Position numbers and translations under genes: made by a program. A stretch of DNA of 64,000 nucleotides from Persicaria tinctoria (taxonomy: Eukaryota; Streptophyta; Magnoliopsida; Caryophyllales; Polygonaceae): NCBI GenBank assembly GCA_037127255.1, contig JBANSL010000014.1:1180501-1244500 (forward strand). Direction: 5' to 3'. The stretch's first letter is position 1. Every line of letters begins with the position of its first letter. Shown piece after piece: positions 1 through 11,687 of the stretch. The notes beneath the pieces were generated by a model. It made no database searches and was not told the origin of the DNA. It was given only the letters and a program-made list of their open reading frames with translations.

Positions 1-1
1 G

Positions 2-304
2 CAGAAGGCTAGGGTGGTCTTCACTTCAATATCAATGTCAAAGCCCCACATCTTATTGTTAGATGAGCCGACGAACCACTTGGACATGCAGAGTATTGAT
101 GCACTGGCTGATGCACTGGATGAGTTCACCGGTGGAGTTGTCCTTGTCAGCCACGACTCCAGACTCATCTCACGGGTTTGTGAAGATGAAGAGAGGAGTC
201 AAATCTGGGTAGTAGAGGACGGTACTGTCAAGTTTCACCCTGGTACCTTTGATGAGTACAAGGAGGAGTTACAAAGGGAGATCAAAGACGAAGTTGATGA
301 CTGA
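2..304 (+). CDS. ABCF1: ABC transporter F family member 1 (GCN20-type ATPase), C-terminal end
   Basis: The window opens inside the gene: 100 in-frame codons run from base 2 to a TGA at 302-304. The first residues (QKARV) are the tail of the ABC signature motif. Walker B follows (LLLDEPTNHLD, fragment residues 18-28) and then the H-loop (LVSHDSR, His51). The end, an acidic and lysine-rich tail finishing EVDD, resembles plant ABCF1/GCN20 proteins as I remember them. ABCF proteins have two ATPase domains and no membrane segments; they act at the ribosome, and plant ABCF1-like members are linked to GCN2-dependent translation control. Only the end of the second ATPase domain is present. No intron interrupts this part. 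The ABCF family is secure; the number 1 within it is inferred from the tail. Confidence 0.9.
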   Translation, partial: QKARVVFTSISMSKPHILLLDEPTNHLDMQSIDALADALDEFTGGVVLVSHDSRLISRVCEDEERSQIWVVEDGTVKFHPGTFDEYKEELQREIKDEVDD

Positions 305-3300
305 ACCTGCATGGATTTGCTTCAAAATAGGTATTCATCTGCATCACCTTTGTTACTATAATATTTTTGTATTGATTTCTTATAAAAGTCATGAACATAA
401 GCAAAGAGTTAACGGATTATTCAGCTTTCGTACCTTTGTTAGTCAATCCATACAATGAGGAAACAGGTGTCAAATCCATGACTTGGTATCATGGTGAGTT
501 ATGTTTGTTAGCTGAATTGAAACTTTTTTTTTTTGGTCTGTGTTTTTTCAGTGGGAAGTTTTCTGTGTGTCAATGAGTTGTTACATAGCAAATAAGAGCG
601 CCATTTTCCCTATGGTGGTTATATTTGTTTGTTTGCTGATAATAAGCTGGGCTTTTGGATCATCTTTCCTTTCTGTTGCAACTTTGTTAAAATTTATCTC
701 TATGTGATTTATGCATTGAACTTTGAATCTGCAAAGGATGCCTATGCTGTGCCTATCAATTCAATGCATGTAATTTCACAATTACAGCCCCTATCAATTC
801 AACACATGTATTTTCTGATTTTGATGAAGGTAGAAGAAAATTGAGCATTTATAATTGACTGATTTGTGCTTGTTAACCAATAAAGGGGATGGATTTATAA
901 ATAACATATTCTTTATATGTGTTAGTTCCCCTTATTTTTCTGTAGAATCTATAGGTTAATATTGTTTTGGCAAATAGCAGGTGTTTTTCTTGCAAAGTAT
1001 GAAAAATAATGGGTGTTGGTTTGTGTAATTTTAAAAACAATGATGATTTTGTGCTAAAATTTTGGAAGCAATGTGTGATTTTGTTGATAGTAAGTGGTTT
1101 TGTACAGTGTTTGAAGCTGAGTAGGTTTTGTTCAAAATAGGGCAAATAAAGGATGTGCTTCTTCATTTTAAAAAGATAGCAAAAACATGGGTTTTCACAC
1201 CAACTGACTTTTGACAAAACTCAATGGCACCATCCGAACTGCATTTGCAATTTTTTCGTTCCTGACAACTAAGGATTTGAATATTGTCGTGGATCAAAGA
1301 ATTGTTTTCAGGCGATCTCAGAATTTGAGTGCATTTATTCTGAAAAAATGCACTTGCAGATACGATGCTAGCAAGAAATTGAATGCCAATGGCCAAAATG
1401 TATCTGGGACGTTTGATAATGTGTACAGTGTCTCTTTGGTGAAATAGCTTGCAATGTCTCAATCTCCTCCTACATGATCTCTAGGGATTTACATTTTGGA
1501 ATGTGAAGGACTCAAGGTTCCTGTAACAGCTCTTGTTAAAACCAACATTTGCTCTTTGACAGGTTTGTATTCAGTTGTTTATATGGTGTTGCAGCTAATC
1601 TGCAATGCTGCATACTGAAAATGAGAGATTGAACGTAATGCAAAAGAGCACAAAAAATGGGTGATTTTAATCTTTTTGCTAACTCAAGAGTACTTGACAC
1701 ATTGAAGGGTTATACTTTATAGACTAGTCCAGTTGTTTTCAGTTGGGTGCTTCCTGTGCTTTTTGGTTGTAGTATTCAGCTTAGTCAAATGGCAGAAAAA
1801 TACATCTCAGTACTCGTTTGATTCGACATGGGAATTGAAATTGTGAAAATTCATTTGGTTGATTTTTTTTAAAAACATTAGATGATTAAATGGGGAATTG
1901 AAAACTTTCAAATATAAAATGAAGTTGAACTTTATATACGGACTAATTTGAAGAATTTACCTTTCAAGAAGTTTAATTTATGTGTTTTATATTTCAAAAA
2001 TGTAAATCAAATGCATATATTTCTTCAACTTGATGGGTTTTCGGCTTTCCCCCAAAACTAGGCCTTATATATTTACAAATAAGGGATTTTGACTTTGGGC
2101 CAAAAATTTGGGCCAACTTGTAAATTATTTCATCCAGACGATATGATGAACTTGGTGCTCCTTACCAACTCAATTAAGTTGGATCCTTGAGCATAACCTA
2201 GTTCATCCTTCTTACCAACACAATGAAGTTAGTTGGGAAGAGTCTCACTTATGTGTTCTAAACTAGTGTTCTCAATATTAAGCTGGGTTTGGGTAGGGAT
2301 TGTGGTGATGGAAGAGATTGTAGGAAATGCATCGGTTGCGTGTAGTGGTGTTTGATAGACATACAATCCCGTTTTTTGAGATTGAGAGTATTGTGATGGG
2401 AGATTATTACCTTTTTCCCTTACTTGCTTACCTACCCTACAATAATCCTCATTTCGTCAAACACTAATGGGATTATTTTTACAAAATAATCCTTATCTCC
2501 TTAACCTTTCTAATCTAAAAAAAAAAAAAATCTTCATCCCAATAATCCTCTTCATCCCTAAAAAAAAAAATAAAAAAAATCCAGCATTGACCACATCAAT
2601 TTCATAAGAAAGTGTATAGGGGCTAAAGGCTAAATGAGAGAGGGTGTGGCCTTTGGGGTAAAAACCTAAAGCACAAATTGCAGCTTTGAAATAGTGATGA
2701 CCAGATTTTTGACTTGCAATGTAATGCAATGCATGGGGGGTGGGGAGTAATTAATCACACCAGCTAGTATAACTCAAAAACAGTACTACAGTTCTACTAC
2801 TACTTTGGCTTTCTAATCAAACTGTCAAATCTGTCACTTCAGTTATCTCCCTCCTAATTACAGTGTACTTAATTACTTGATCGATTAATTACATTAAATC
2901 GATTAACCTTTCACAATTTCACCTAAAAAATCCAAATAAATTGGGTTAACTTAAGTCAGTCAGTCCAGCTAAGCTTACAGCCTGTCCCTCCTATTTCCAG
3001 CAAAACCCTTTTTGATTTTTTAAAAAAAATAGATAAACAAATTTTAAAAATTTTATTCCCCAACTCTCACATTTTCTCTATTTTACAAATTTCAAATTTT
3101 AATAATTTATGGAGTACTATACTTATTAGTAATAATTTTAAAATATTTTAATTTAAAATTAATATTCTATATAATTTTTATATCTCATAAAAATTGTACC
3201 AAAGTAAAAAAAATGTATATTTTCGACCGAAGAGAGTCATGCGTTGCATTTTCTTGGGTAATTTAACAAAATTACCCGCATATGACGTACGGAAACATTT

Positions 3301-4314
3301 TTTGATAAGTATACGAGGTATCCAAAGTATTTTAATTTGAATTAATAAAAAGAAACAAATGTGAAAAGGGGTATATTTTGCAAAATCTGCACACTTTCTT
3401 AGCATTTTCCTAATTGTAAATTAACTAGGAGTTTTAAGTTGTGATTTGTGCAAGATGTGTTGAATTTAATTGTATTTCAGCGTATAATTTACTTTGTGAA
3501 ATTAATAGCAAATAATAATATCACCTACTGTACTTATGAAGAAATCAAGTGGGAATCAAATTTAATTTTCATCTAGCTATTATTGTAAATAGATATTATA
3601 TCATATGTTACAAATAAAATTAAACAAGAAGTTAAGTCAGACGTACATATGGTTATTTTATTGGGCCTTTTTTGGTTTTACATACTAAGCGTGCTCATGC
3701 ATTTAGTATGTCTAATGTGTAAGCTATATTATATAGTAGTGCTATCTAATGCTAGCTAGGGACCAAATGTGTGAGACATATTTCTTGGGAGGAATTTAAG
3801 GCAAATGTTTGAATTTGATAATATATACTATTAAGGATGTGATTATCTAGGGTTAGGGTTTAGACCTCTTTGGCATTTACTATTTGTTGTTCACTTCCAT
3901 GGCCTTTTTTGTGGTGTATTTTGCCTTTGAGAATCCAATTTTGTATTGTAATTTGAATTATTCTTTCAAAGCAATTAGTACAATATGAAATTAATTAACT
4001 ATATTTTGCAAAACAAACTTAGCTATACATTAGCTCAAATAAATATATACAAAGGCATTTTGAAGATGAATATTTGATTTACAATAAAAAGTGTTTTGGT
4101 AATTGATATATTTTCCAATTCATTGATTGATTCATTTTTCCATCTCATGTGATGTAAATGCAAGGTACAATCCTTTAAAGTAATCACAATCTTGTGATTC
4201 AAACTTCACAAGTTATACTTTTGTAATTAATATACATTCTAATAAATTTCCTAGTCACACACACACACATTTTTTTTTTAACAAGACAAGAATTTGAGTG
4301 ATGTTAGGCAAACC
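305..4314. other. Intergenic, AT-rich
   Basis: The first few hundred bases are probably the 3' UTR of the ABCF gene. The rest is AT-rich DNA with homopolymer runs. Open frames here are short and low-complexity, show no domain and look like chance. A block around 2280-2470 (GT-rich start, mirrored CCTACC near its end) might be an old MITE, but I could not fix its ends. Confidence 0.6.
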
Positions 4315-4317
4315 TTA

Positions 4318-4603
4318 GACCATCATCAACCGTTTTTCAAAATTTTCTCTAGAATAGAGAAACAAAATACATACTCCGTATTCTCTAATTTTTCCCCTTC
4401 AAATCCAACAGTTTTCTCATTCCGAAAATTTGGAAAATTATTTAATTTTGGATAATGTTGTAGATTTAGAGAATCTTATCTATTTTTTCTATTACTTTCC
4501 CATTTTGGAGAATAAAATGAAGAATCTGTTGAATAAAAAAAAGTGCTTAAAATTCTCTAAAAAGCTCCAAAATTCCAAAAACGAAAAAGTTGCTGGGAAT
4601 GCT
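4318..4603. mobile_element. Candidate MITE with TTA target duplication
   Basis: The left end GACCATCATCAACC and the right end GTTGCTGGGAATGCTC are imperfect inverted repeats, each flanked by TTA. The interior is AT-rich and has internal self-complementarity (TTCTCTAGAATAGAGAA). The size and 3-bp TTA duplication fit a PIF/Harbinger-related MITE, but the terminal repeats are weak. A related copy lies about 400 bp downstream. Confidence 0.4.
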
Positions 4604-4992
4604 CTTAATAACTAACAACAACAATAACAACAATCATCCCAGTATATCTTGCACCTAGCAGGGCTTGGGGGTCTAGTAGTACGTATCCTTTCACCAACAA
4701 CCAACATTTTGAGAGGGTGTTTCCGTATGACCCGAAAATGTTATAAAAATATACAGTATAAGGATATATAAGAATATACTCCGTATTAGATAAGACTTAG
4801 GCACTCAAATGAAGCAAGACAAACATGACAATATGAAAAATCCTAGACAACGCAATTAGGAAGGGGGAGGGGGCCGGGGAGGAGAGGAAGAAAGGGTAGA
4901 AGAAACTAAAGAAAAAATGGCATATAGTGATCAATATGTCACGAATTTGACTCCCAATCCTTTATTGCAAGGAGTATAAGTGTTTATCTATT

Positions 4993-5266
4993 GAGCATGC
5001 CCAACAACTTCTCTAAAATATTCTCTAGAATAGAGAATTATAAATCATGTATTGTGACTTTTTTTGGGCTAAATTTCAATGGCTCCTCCATTATTGAGTT
5101 TACCTCAAAATTTCAAAATATATAGAGTTTTTTCCAAATTTGGAGAATGATCTACATTTTCTCTTCTAGTTCTTTATTTTGGAGAATATAATTTAAAACC
5201 TGTTAAAGCAAAAACAATGTTAATATTCTTTAAAAACTTACTATGGAGAATCCCTTGGGATTGCTC
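4993..5266. mobile_element. Candidate MITE, relative of the 4.3-kb copy
   Basis: This begins GAGCATGCCCAAC and ends TTGGGATTGCTC, so the ends are near-inverted repeats. The interior shares TTCTCTAGAATAGAGAA and TTTGGAGAAT blocks with the element at 4318-4603. The target duplication is not clean, so the exact boundaries are uncertain. Confidence 0.35.
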
Positions 5267-8200
5267 TAATAAGTGTAACTACTCACCCAGACTACCCAGT
5301 AGTCACACACATATACACCGAAATACAGAATTACTGATTTACATAAAATATAAGGAATATAATTTAAAAGAAAGAAAACTAATTAAAAAAATGGAAATGC
5401 ATGGATTGAGATTGAATAGAGTGGAAAGCAACCGGAAGAAGATGTTGTTATACAACCAGACAATTCAGTGACCCGTCTCTTCCCCCTTACAAAATCCGTC
5501 AAAAATCAGTCTCAGTTTAAATCATTCATCCACATATACATACTGTAATATATATGCATTGTACCACTCAAATCAAATGCCAATTTTCAAACCCATTTAT
5601 ATATTATAAATAATATTTATAAATTTAAATAGAATTGCTAATAAGAGATAGATTGCGTGAGATGCAAGTAGATTTTCTGTTTCTGTCATTTACATGGATT
5701 TGTAAAAATACAAACTCCCATGTTTTTAAAAGCCCATGACGTTTTCTGTTTTTTCTGCTTTTAATCTCCTCATCAGACCCTTCACAAATTCCAATTTCTT
5801 TTGAATCCTTTTTTTAATTCTCACCCTCCTCACCTCACCGGTTTAAATTAGATTCTCTGTTAATTTCCAGTGACTCTTCTTCTGCAGTATAAATATATTA
5901 GTCTCTGAATGCAGAGAGTGCTGCAGCTACTTCTTCTCCAAGGAATGGAATATCCATGTTCATGTATCACTCAAAACTTATGGAATATATGTACATTGTG
6001 TAAACCATTTGCACATGTATATGGTTCGTGACTAGACTTGTCAATCGGGTCATTCGAGACGGGTTCGAGTTCGGGTCATTCGACTGGTGGTTAACCTAGT
6101 CGATTACATCATTTCGGATAAGATGACTGTTATTAAAATGTACGAAATGTTATTTGAAGGTTCTTTTCATGTAATCGGCGGACGAACTAACCATCAACAT
6201 ACAACATTACTGAAACCTAAAGTGATTAGGGTGAGTTTCGTCAAACATACTCTAAATTACTCGTAAAGTCGATTTATAATCAAGTATTTGGCATGTCATA
6301 AGACTCTTACTTATATGGTATTATAAGTTGATTTATAAGTGTTTAAATATAAACAAACTAGTTTAATTACATGTATATAACAACCCTTAAGTCATGTTAG
6401 AAGATTTTTATAGTTAGATTGCAAGTGGTTCATATTTCTTAAGAGGATAAAAAAAAAGGTGAATGTCTCCTCCAAAGGACACAAGTTTGTCATCTGGACT
6501 ATACCCTTCTTCTTGTTCTTCCTTCCTTCTCCCCTTTTGACATTTCATTTCCCAACACAAAAATTAAAAACAAATGTCAGATTGCCATTTTTGATTTACA
6601 GCAAAGAATGAGATATCAGATATGGCTGCCTCTGTGCAACCCTTTTAAGCAGATCTTCAAAAAGTTTTATTTCCCCCAAAAATACAAAAAAAAAAAATTG
6701 ATTTAAATTTCCAAGAACAAGAAACTGATCTTTCTTCAACTTATAAAAAGCCTTCACAAAACCCTTCTATTTTTCACTCTCTTTTCTTTCTATTTATTTC
6801 TCATTTAACTACTGTTTAATTCTAGCCTCTCTGCAGGAACCATCTCTACATGAAATAGAAATTTTTTGCCTTATTTATACAAAAAAAAATATTTTTTTCT
6901 GAAACCCAAAAGATATATAAAATTCTAGAAAAAACATGATTTAAAAATATGCAGGTTTAAAGGGCTTTGGTTTTTTTGCTTTTATTGTGACCAGTAAACA
7001 TCTCTCACAATCTGCAAGGCAGTCTATTTTCATTCATTCTTGATTTTATTTTGTCATTAAAAAGAGTGTTTTTTTTACATAAATAAATAATAAAACTGGG
7101 TTTCTGAAATCTGTAAAATACAAATTTCTGCTCACATCACATACCCCAAAACAGTAACGCTACCAAACAAAACCTACATTTATTTCCACTGTAACGTTTT
7201 CCTTTTATCTGACACATTACACATCAATCGGTCCAATTTTATTCCACACAACAAGAAACTTTCAAGTTTTAGCATTCAAATTAATCAAACCAGTAAATGG
7301 ATCAATGTGTTACCCGCATGGAAAACCATGAAATGCCACATTTCTATGAAACTTCACTTTGGTTTTTCCTCATCACATTCATTACATATAAATTTCTGGG
7401 CACATATACATAACTGGTAAACACATAAACATGAGATCCTTTACACAAAATCCACATTTCAACAAGCACTTATCAATCATCCACCCATGTGAATCCTCTT
7501 CATCGCCCAACCGACGATTTGCCGAGCAAAAATACAAAGAACCCTAGCAAAAAAGAGAGTAATTCTTCACATTATATAGACTCGTCAAAACAAAATCCGA
7601 CTAAGAAACATCAATTTTTCTTAGTGTAATGTAACTCTTTCTAATTATCAAATGAAGTAAACTTTTTTTTTAAATTTCATGTAACTTTCAGGTATGTGAT
7701 GAAAGGTGTCATCTATGTGACTATGTATATATCTATATAGAATGTGTATATATATATAAGCTAGGGATAGATAGGAAGGTAGCTTGCAGGCAAGGAATTA
7801 CTACTAAGAGTATAAGGAGTGTAGTGAGTTACTGTAGAAACTCTCAAGTGCCCTCCTACCCCGTGAACGCCATTGGAGATGACATTTGAGTGCTTTGACA
7901 TGATATAAAGCTATCTCTTTTTACTATTTTCACCTCTCATTTTTCCATGATTTTTACCCCCACAAAGATTAAATTTACCCAAATATGGCATTTCTACAAA
8001 CTGAAGTTGGACTAGAGTAACTGATTAATTTACTGCATATATTAATGGAGTTTTAAACAATTAATGTGTAACATTAATTAAATAAATGGGATCCTATGAT
8101 TTGATTAATGGTGGTGGTGGTGATGAGTCAAAGTGAATTACATGAAAATAAGTGCAGTAAATTAATGAATACATGCATCAAACCAAAATCAAACCTTTAG

Positions 8201-8359
8201 AGGAAAATTGCAGACAGATAGATAGCTGCACCATGAAACACTTAGAGATCAAGTCAGTAATCAAAACTAATTAAATTAAATTAAGTGACAGAATAAAATT
8301 TGGTACCTTGAAGAGCTAGGGATGGATCTTAAGGCGGGTTCGGAACGGGGAGTACCCGG
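5267..8359. other. Intergenic, AT-rich; downstream flank of MIR166
   Basis: No protein-coding segment is recognised. A short stretch near 6033-6115 (TAGACTTGTCAATCGGGTC and GGGTC-rich text) resembles the end of the GGGTC-type hAT-like MITE that is complete at 46649-47115, so it is probably a remnant. The remainder is AT-rich with poly-A and poly-T runs. Confidence 0.5.
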
Positions 8360-8615
8360 GTTGGGGGGAATGAAGCCTGGTCCGAGAATCATTTAGGGTT
8401 CTTGAGCCAATTTTTCCAATCAAAGCCCTCAAAATTCAGCACTGAATTGAGAGAGAAAGCCAGAAAAAAGGAAGAAGCTTTTCTGACTCTGGCAATTGAA
8501 TTTTAACTTACAGATATAAATAAAAATTGATCTGAAAGTCAAAAAACAAAAACACAGCAAAGTCAAAAAAGGTGAAACCCTCCATGACCTCGCACCAGAC
8601 AACATTCCCCTCAAC
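8360..8615 (-). ncRNA. MIR166: MIR166 precursor, downstream hairpin of the pair
   Basis: On the minus strand the 21 bases at 8385-8365 start TCGGACCAGG and end CTTCATTCCCC, the conserved miR166 mature sequence. The opposite arm at 8608-8588 starts GGAATGTTGT and ends GGTGCGAGG, the miR166* sequence, so the duplex lies on the correct arms (star on 5', mature on 3'). The loop region is about 200 nt, long for this family. Below the duplex the stem can extend by pairing GGGTTT (near 8580) with AACCC (near 8397). miR166 guides cleavage of class III HD-ZIP mRNAs, which control leaf polarity, meristems and vascular patterning. Its partner hairpin lies immediately upstream, so both may be cut from one primary transcript. 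Confidence 0.88.
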
Positions 8616-8737
8616 CTTTTCTCCTCCTTCTTCCTAAACTCTACACTCTCTTTGTTTTTTGTTTTTTGGATTGATGGTTGATGAAGAAAAAGGGAAAACC
8701 CCCCACAAAACCCTAAAAAGGTTGAATCTTGCAATCT

Positions 8738-8855
8738 GGTTTGAGGGGAATGAAGCCTGGTCCGAAGCCTTGCAACTTCATCTCCTTGATATAGAACAAG
8801 AATCGCCATGAAAGCTGCTAGCCTCGAGCCAGCCAACATTCCCCACAAAATCTGC
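8738..8855 (-). ncRNA. MIR166: MIR166 precursor, upstream hairpin of the pair
   Basis: The minus strand at 8765-8745 carries the same 21-nt mature sequence as the partner hairpin, starting TCGGACCAGG. The star arm at 8842-8822 starts GGAATGTTGG and ends GGCTCGAGG. The loop is about 56 nt, giving a compact plant precursor. The arms pair continuously outside the duplex (GTGGGG with the CCCCTC side). The two hairpins lie about 130 bp apart with identical mature but different star sequences. This is what an old tandem duplication under selection on the mature strand would look like. MIR166 pairs of this kind occur in several plants. Confidence 0.92.
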
Positions 8856-8952
8856 CTCAAAAACCCTAAAATTGAAAAGCCCTAATATTTTGAATTGGGG
8901 ATAAGTAAGAGGGGTGAGTGGATGGGAGGAGAGGAGGATGAGCCCAACCCTT

Positions 8953-8963
8953 CCTTATAAAGG
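8953..8963 (-). promoter_or_regulatory. TATA-like box of the MIR166 primary transcript
   Basis: The minus strand reads CCTTTATAAGG about 100 nt upstream of the first hairpin. A start roughly 30 nt downstream would leave a short leader before the hairpin. Only position and motif support this. The motif is near-palindromic, so it does not itself fix the strand. Confidence 0.4.
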
Positions 8964-9238
8964 AGTGGAGAATGAGAGGGTTAGAGAGAGAGTAGATGAG
9001 TAAAAAGCATCAAGTCAAAGCCAACCCTCAAAACAACACAAATTAAAACAAACCCTCCTCATTTTCCATTTTTTTTTAATTGAAAAAAATTAATCAATTT
9101 TTTTTTTAAAAAAAAGGGTTAGGACTTAGGAGTAGTATTTAGGTGTTTATGAGTATGTAAAAGTGAGGTCACAAAATCTAAGTGAGTGCCTAATTGTGCT
9201 GTTTGATGGTATTTTCACTTTATTGACCTTGGAATGAT

Positions 9239-9267
9239 GAGCTCTCTCTCTCTCTCTATCTCTCTTT
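9239..9267. repeat. CT/GA microsatellite upstream of MIR166
   Basis: A run of CT dinucleotides starts at about 9241 and ends in TATCTCTCTTTT. It lies about 400 bp upstream of the first MIR166 hairpin. GA/CT tracts are common in plant core promoters, but here it may be simple sequence only. Confidence 0.7.
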
Positions 9268-10562
9268 TTATCTGTGTGTAAATTTCTAACCATCTGAGCA
9301 TCAAATGCAGGCCTAGTAGCTACATGTTCTTGCCTACTACCCAGTAGTTACAACAAATCTACCCTTCAATTAATGGAATTTATGATACTGCATTCATTCA
9401 TATGAGCAACTCAAAGAGAGTTGCATGGGGACTCCAGCTAAGAAATTGTGTAGGGTATCAAATGGACATCAATGCAATTCCCCCAAATTAGGATCACATA
9501 CATATATGAAATTAACCCTAATTTCAAATGGTAAATCAATTAAGTGATGCATTTGATAATTGAAGATGAGGACATTAAATTAGATTGAAATTGGCTCAAC
9601 TGTGACATATGAGCAGTAAATTGAAGATGGTGAGGTTTAGAAAAAAAAGGGAAATGAAGAGGAAAACACATAACACGAGACAAATTAAAGACACAGGAAC
9701 ATGTCAACAACACAACAAGCAAAGCACCCAAATTCACAGCATATGAAAGGGGGGTTTTGCTTTTGAAAAATGAGAAGATTGAAAATCATCATTACCTTAT
9801 TATTTCCAGCTTTCCCCCACACTGTACGGCCCCATTCCCATCCATCCCCTACCTAGTTCTACTTCTACACTACACAACACACTGCACTTCACTTTTTTTC
9901 TCCTATCATTTCAATTCCATTTTTTTCTTTTTAGTTTGTCTACCTTAAAATCAAATTGTTTAGTAAAAATGACTAGTTTTACACTCTTGAGAGGTTTTGA
10001 TTAAGACATGATCATAATGGTGTTTGGAACTTTGGATAGGCAATGCAATAGATATAATGCAAGTAATAATAATATTAATCAAAGTTGGTATATTAGGTCA
10101 CCCACCATTAAAGTTTTTTTTAAAAAAAATATTAACAAATCAATTAATATAAAAATGAGATGGAAAGGGAGAGACGTAAAAATCAATGTTTGATTTGCTT
10201 TAATTTTTTATTTGTAGAAATTAAGTGTAACATTGCCTCCTTACCACTATAGCTAGGGTAAGGGATCATTGTCAACCCTTATTATCTACATCTATGTCTA
10301 TATAATCTTTTAAAATAGAAGAGTTTTTGCCTATGTATCATGTCTAGAGACTTGAATAAGTTGTCATGACTTACATGTTTTGATCATTGAAATCTCAAAG
10401 AGTTTTTCACTTAATTCATTGACCATTTAATTAAATTGTAACTATTGATCTTCCATATTTAATTACCGCAAGTTTATCAACATATTTTATCAGTTTTATT
10501 TTAGACATTTATGAAAATTAATATGGATGCATGAATAACATTTTATACATGTTTTTTTAGAA
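9268..10562. other. Intergenic, AT-rich
   Basis: No gene or complete element is recognised. The 9757-9948 frame is pyrimidine-rich low complexity. No LTR matching the one at 13926-14167 is seen here, so the Copia element that follows has lost its left end. Confidence 0.5.
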
Positions 10563-11339
10563 ATGTCAAACTTTATACGGTTGGAGTTCACTACCATTGA
10601 TGTTTCCGGAAGAAACTATCTCACATGGGTGTTCGATGCTGAACTCCACTTTATTAGGCAGAATTTTGGAGAACTATACAGCCAGACAATAGCGCATCCC
10701 AGCAGGATTGTGCTAAGGCAATGATCTCATCTTCACGATGATATATCCCCGAAAGTGGATTCGATAAAATTATTCTCTTGAATGAAAAATTATATAATCC
10801 ATATGATATGCCATTTTGACACATTTTTAACCCATTGAAAGTTATTATGTCACTAACCAGAAGTTAGTTGATAAAACATTTTTTCTTTGTGGCATTTGGT
10901 CACTCAAGTAAAACGATAATTTGCACGATCATTGAAATTCACATGAATACCACCAAAAGGACCAGAAGATCCTAGGACCCTGAGATCCTTAATAAGGGTG
11001 ACCATACATGTATGGATTGTTCTCTTGAAAAAATAATAACAAGACCGTCTATAATAAAGAGTAAATGCAAAGTCTCTTATATATGTCTCTTGATCGAGTT
11101 CAAGTAGACAACTACGAACATGAAACAATGTCATATGGACCAGTGTTATTCCATCATAGATGCCTTAACACATTGGTCATGAAAAGGTAGAGAATGTTAT
11201 TAATCACATTATTAAGAATAAAGTAGCTCATAACAACCTAGAAGAGTCGTCGGTCAAAAGAGCTCATGCAATTTTGCATTTCGAATTTAACATAATAACT
11301 TCTCCCAAGTTATCTCCAAAAGAGAGTATATAATCTGAT

Positions 11340-11687
11340 GTGATCCTGGACGATGGTAGCTTGGTCGATGAACCTGGAGGAGAATATGACACCGTTGATG
11401 GATCTTGGAGGGATGAACATGTGATCCTAGCATTGACAAGGCAACCGCGGAAGCTCTTACCTTGGACGACGTCATATTTCCGGAAGAAGAAGACATCAAA
11501 GTCTTATAACTTGATCAACCGACATCTGCTCGCTATTTTGGCTCTAATTGGAGTTGTGTTAGTCCGAAGAAGACGCAAGAGAACTCGTTGGAAAGCTGAT
11601 TTCGAGGGCTACGACATTATTGAAGACGTCTCCCACCAATTTTACTCCGAAGATGGTCCTGAATCTCGTTCTTTGCAGCAGCTCTAA
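11340..11687 (+). other. Unrecognised open frame inside the Copia relic
   Basis: A 115-codon frame with an acidic first half (DDGSLVDEPGGEYDTVDGSW), a basic block (RRRRKRTRWK) and one hydrophobic stretch. It lies between the gag and pol remnants. It resembles no domain I know and may be decayed gag read in a lucky frame. Confidence 0.2.

Noticed and set aside
873..1462. Frames of 78-114 codons downstream of the ABCF gene
   Set aside because: Low-complexity, on opposing strands, with no domain or splice evidence; consistent with 3' flank.
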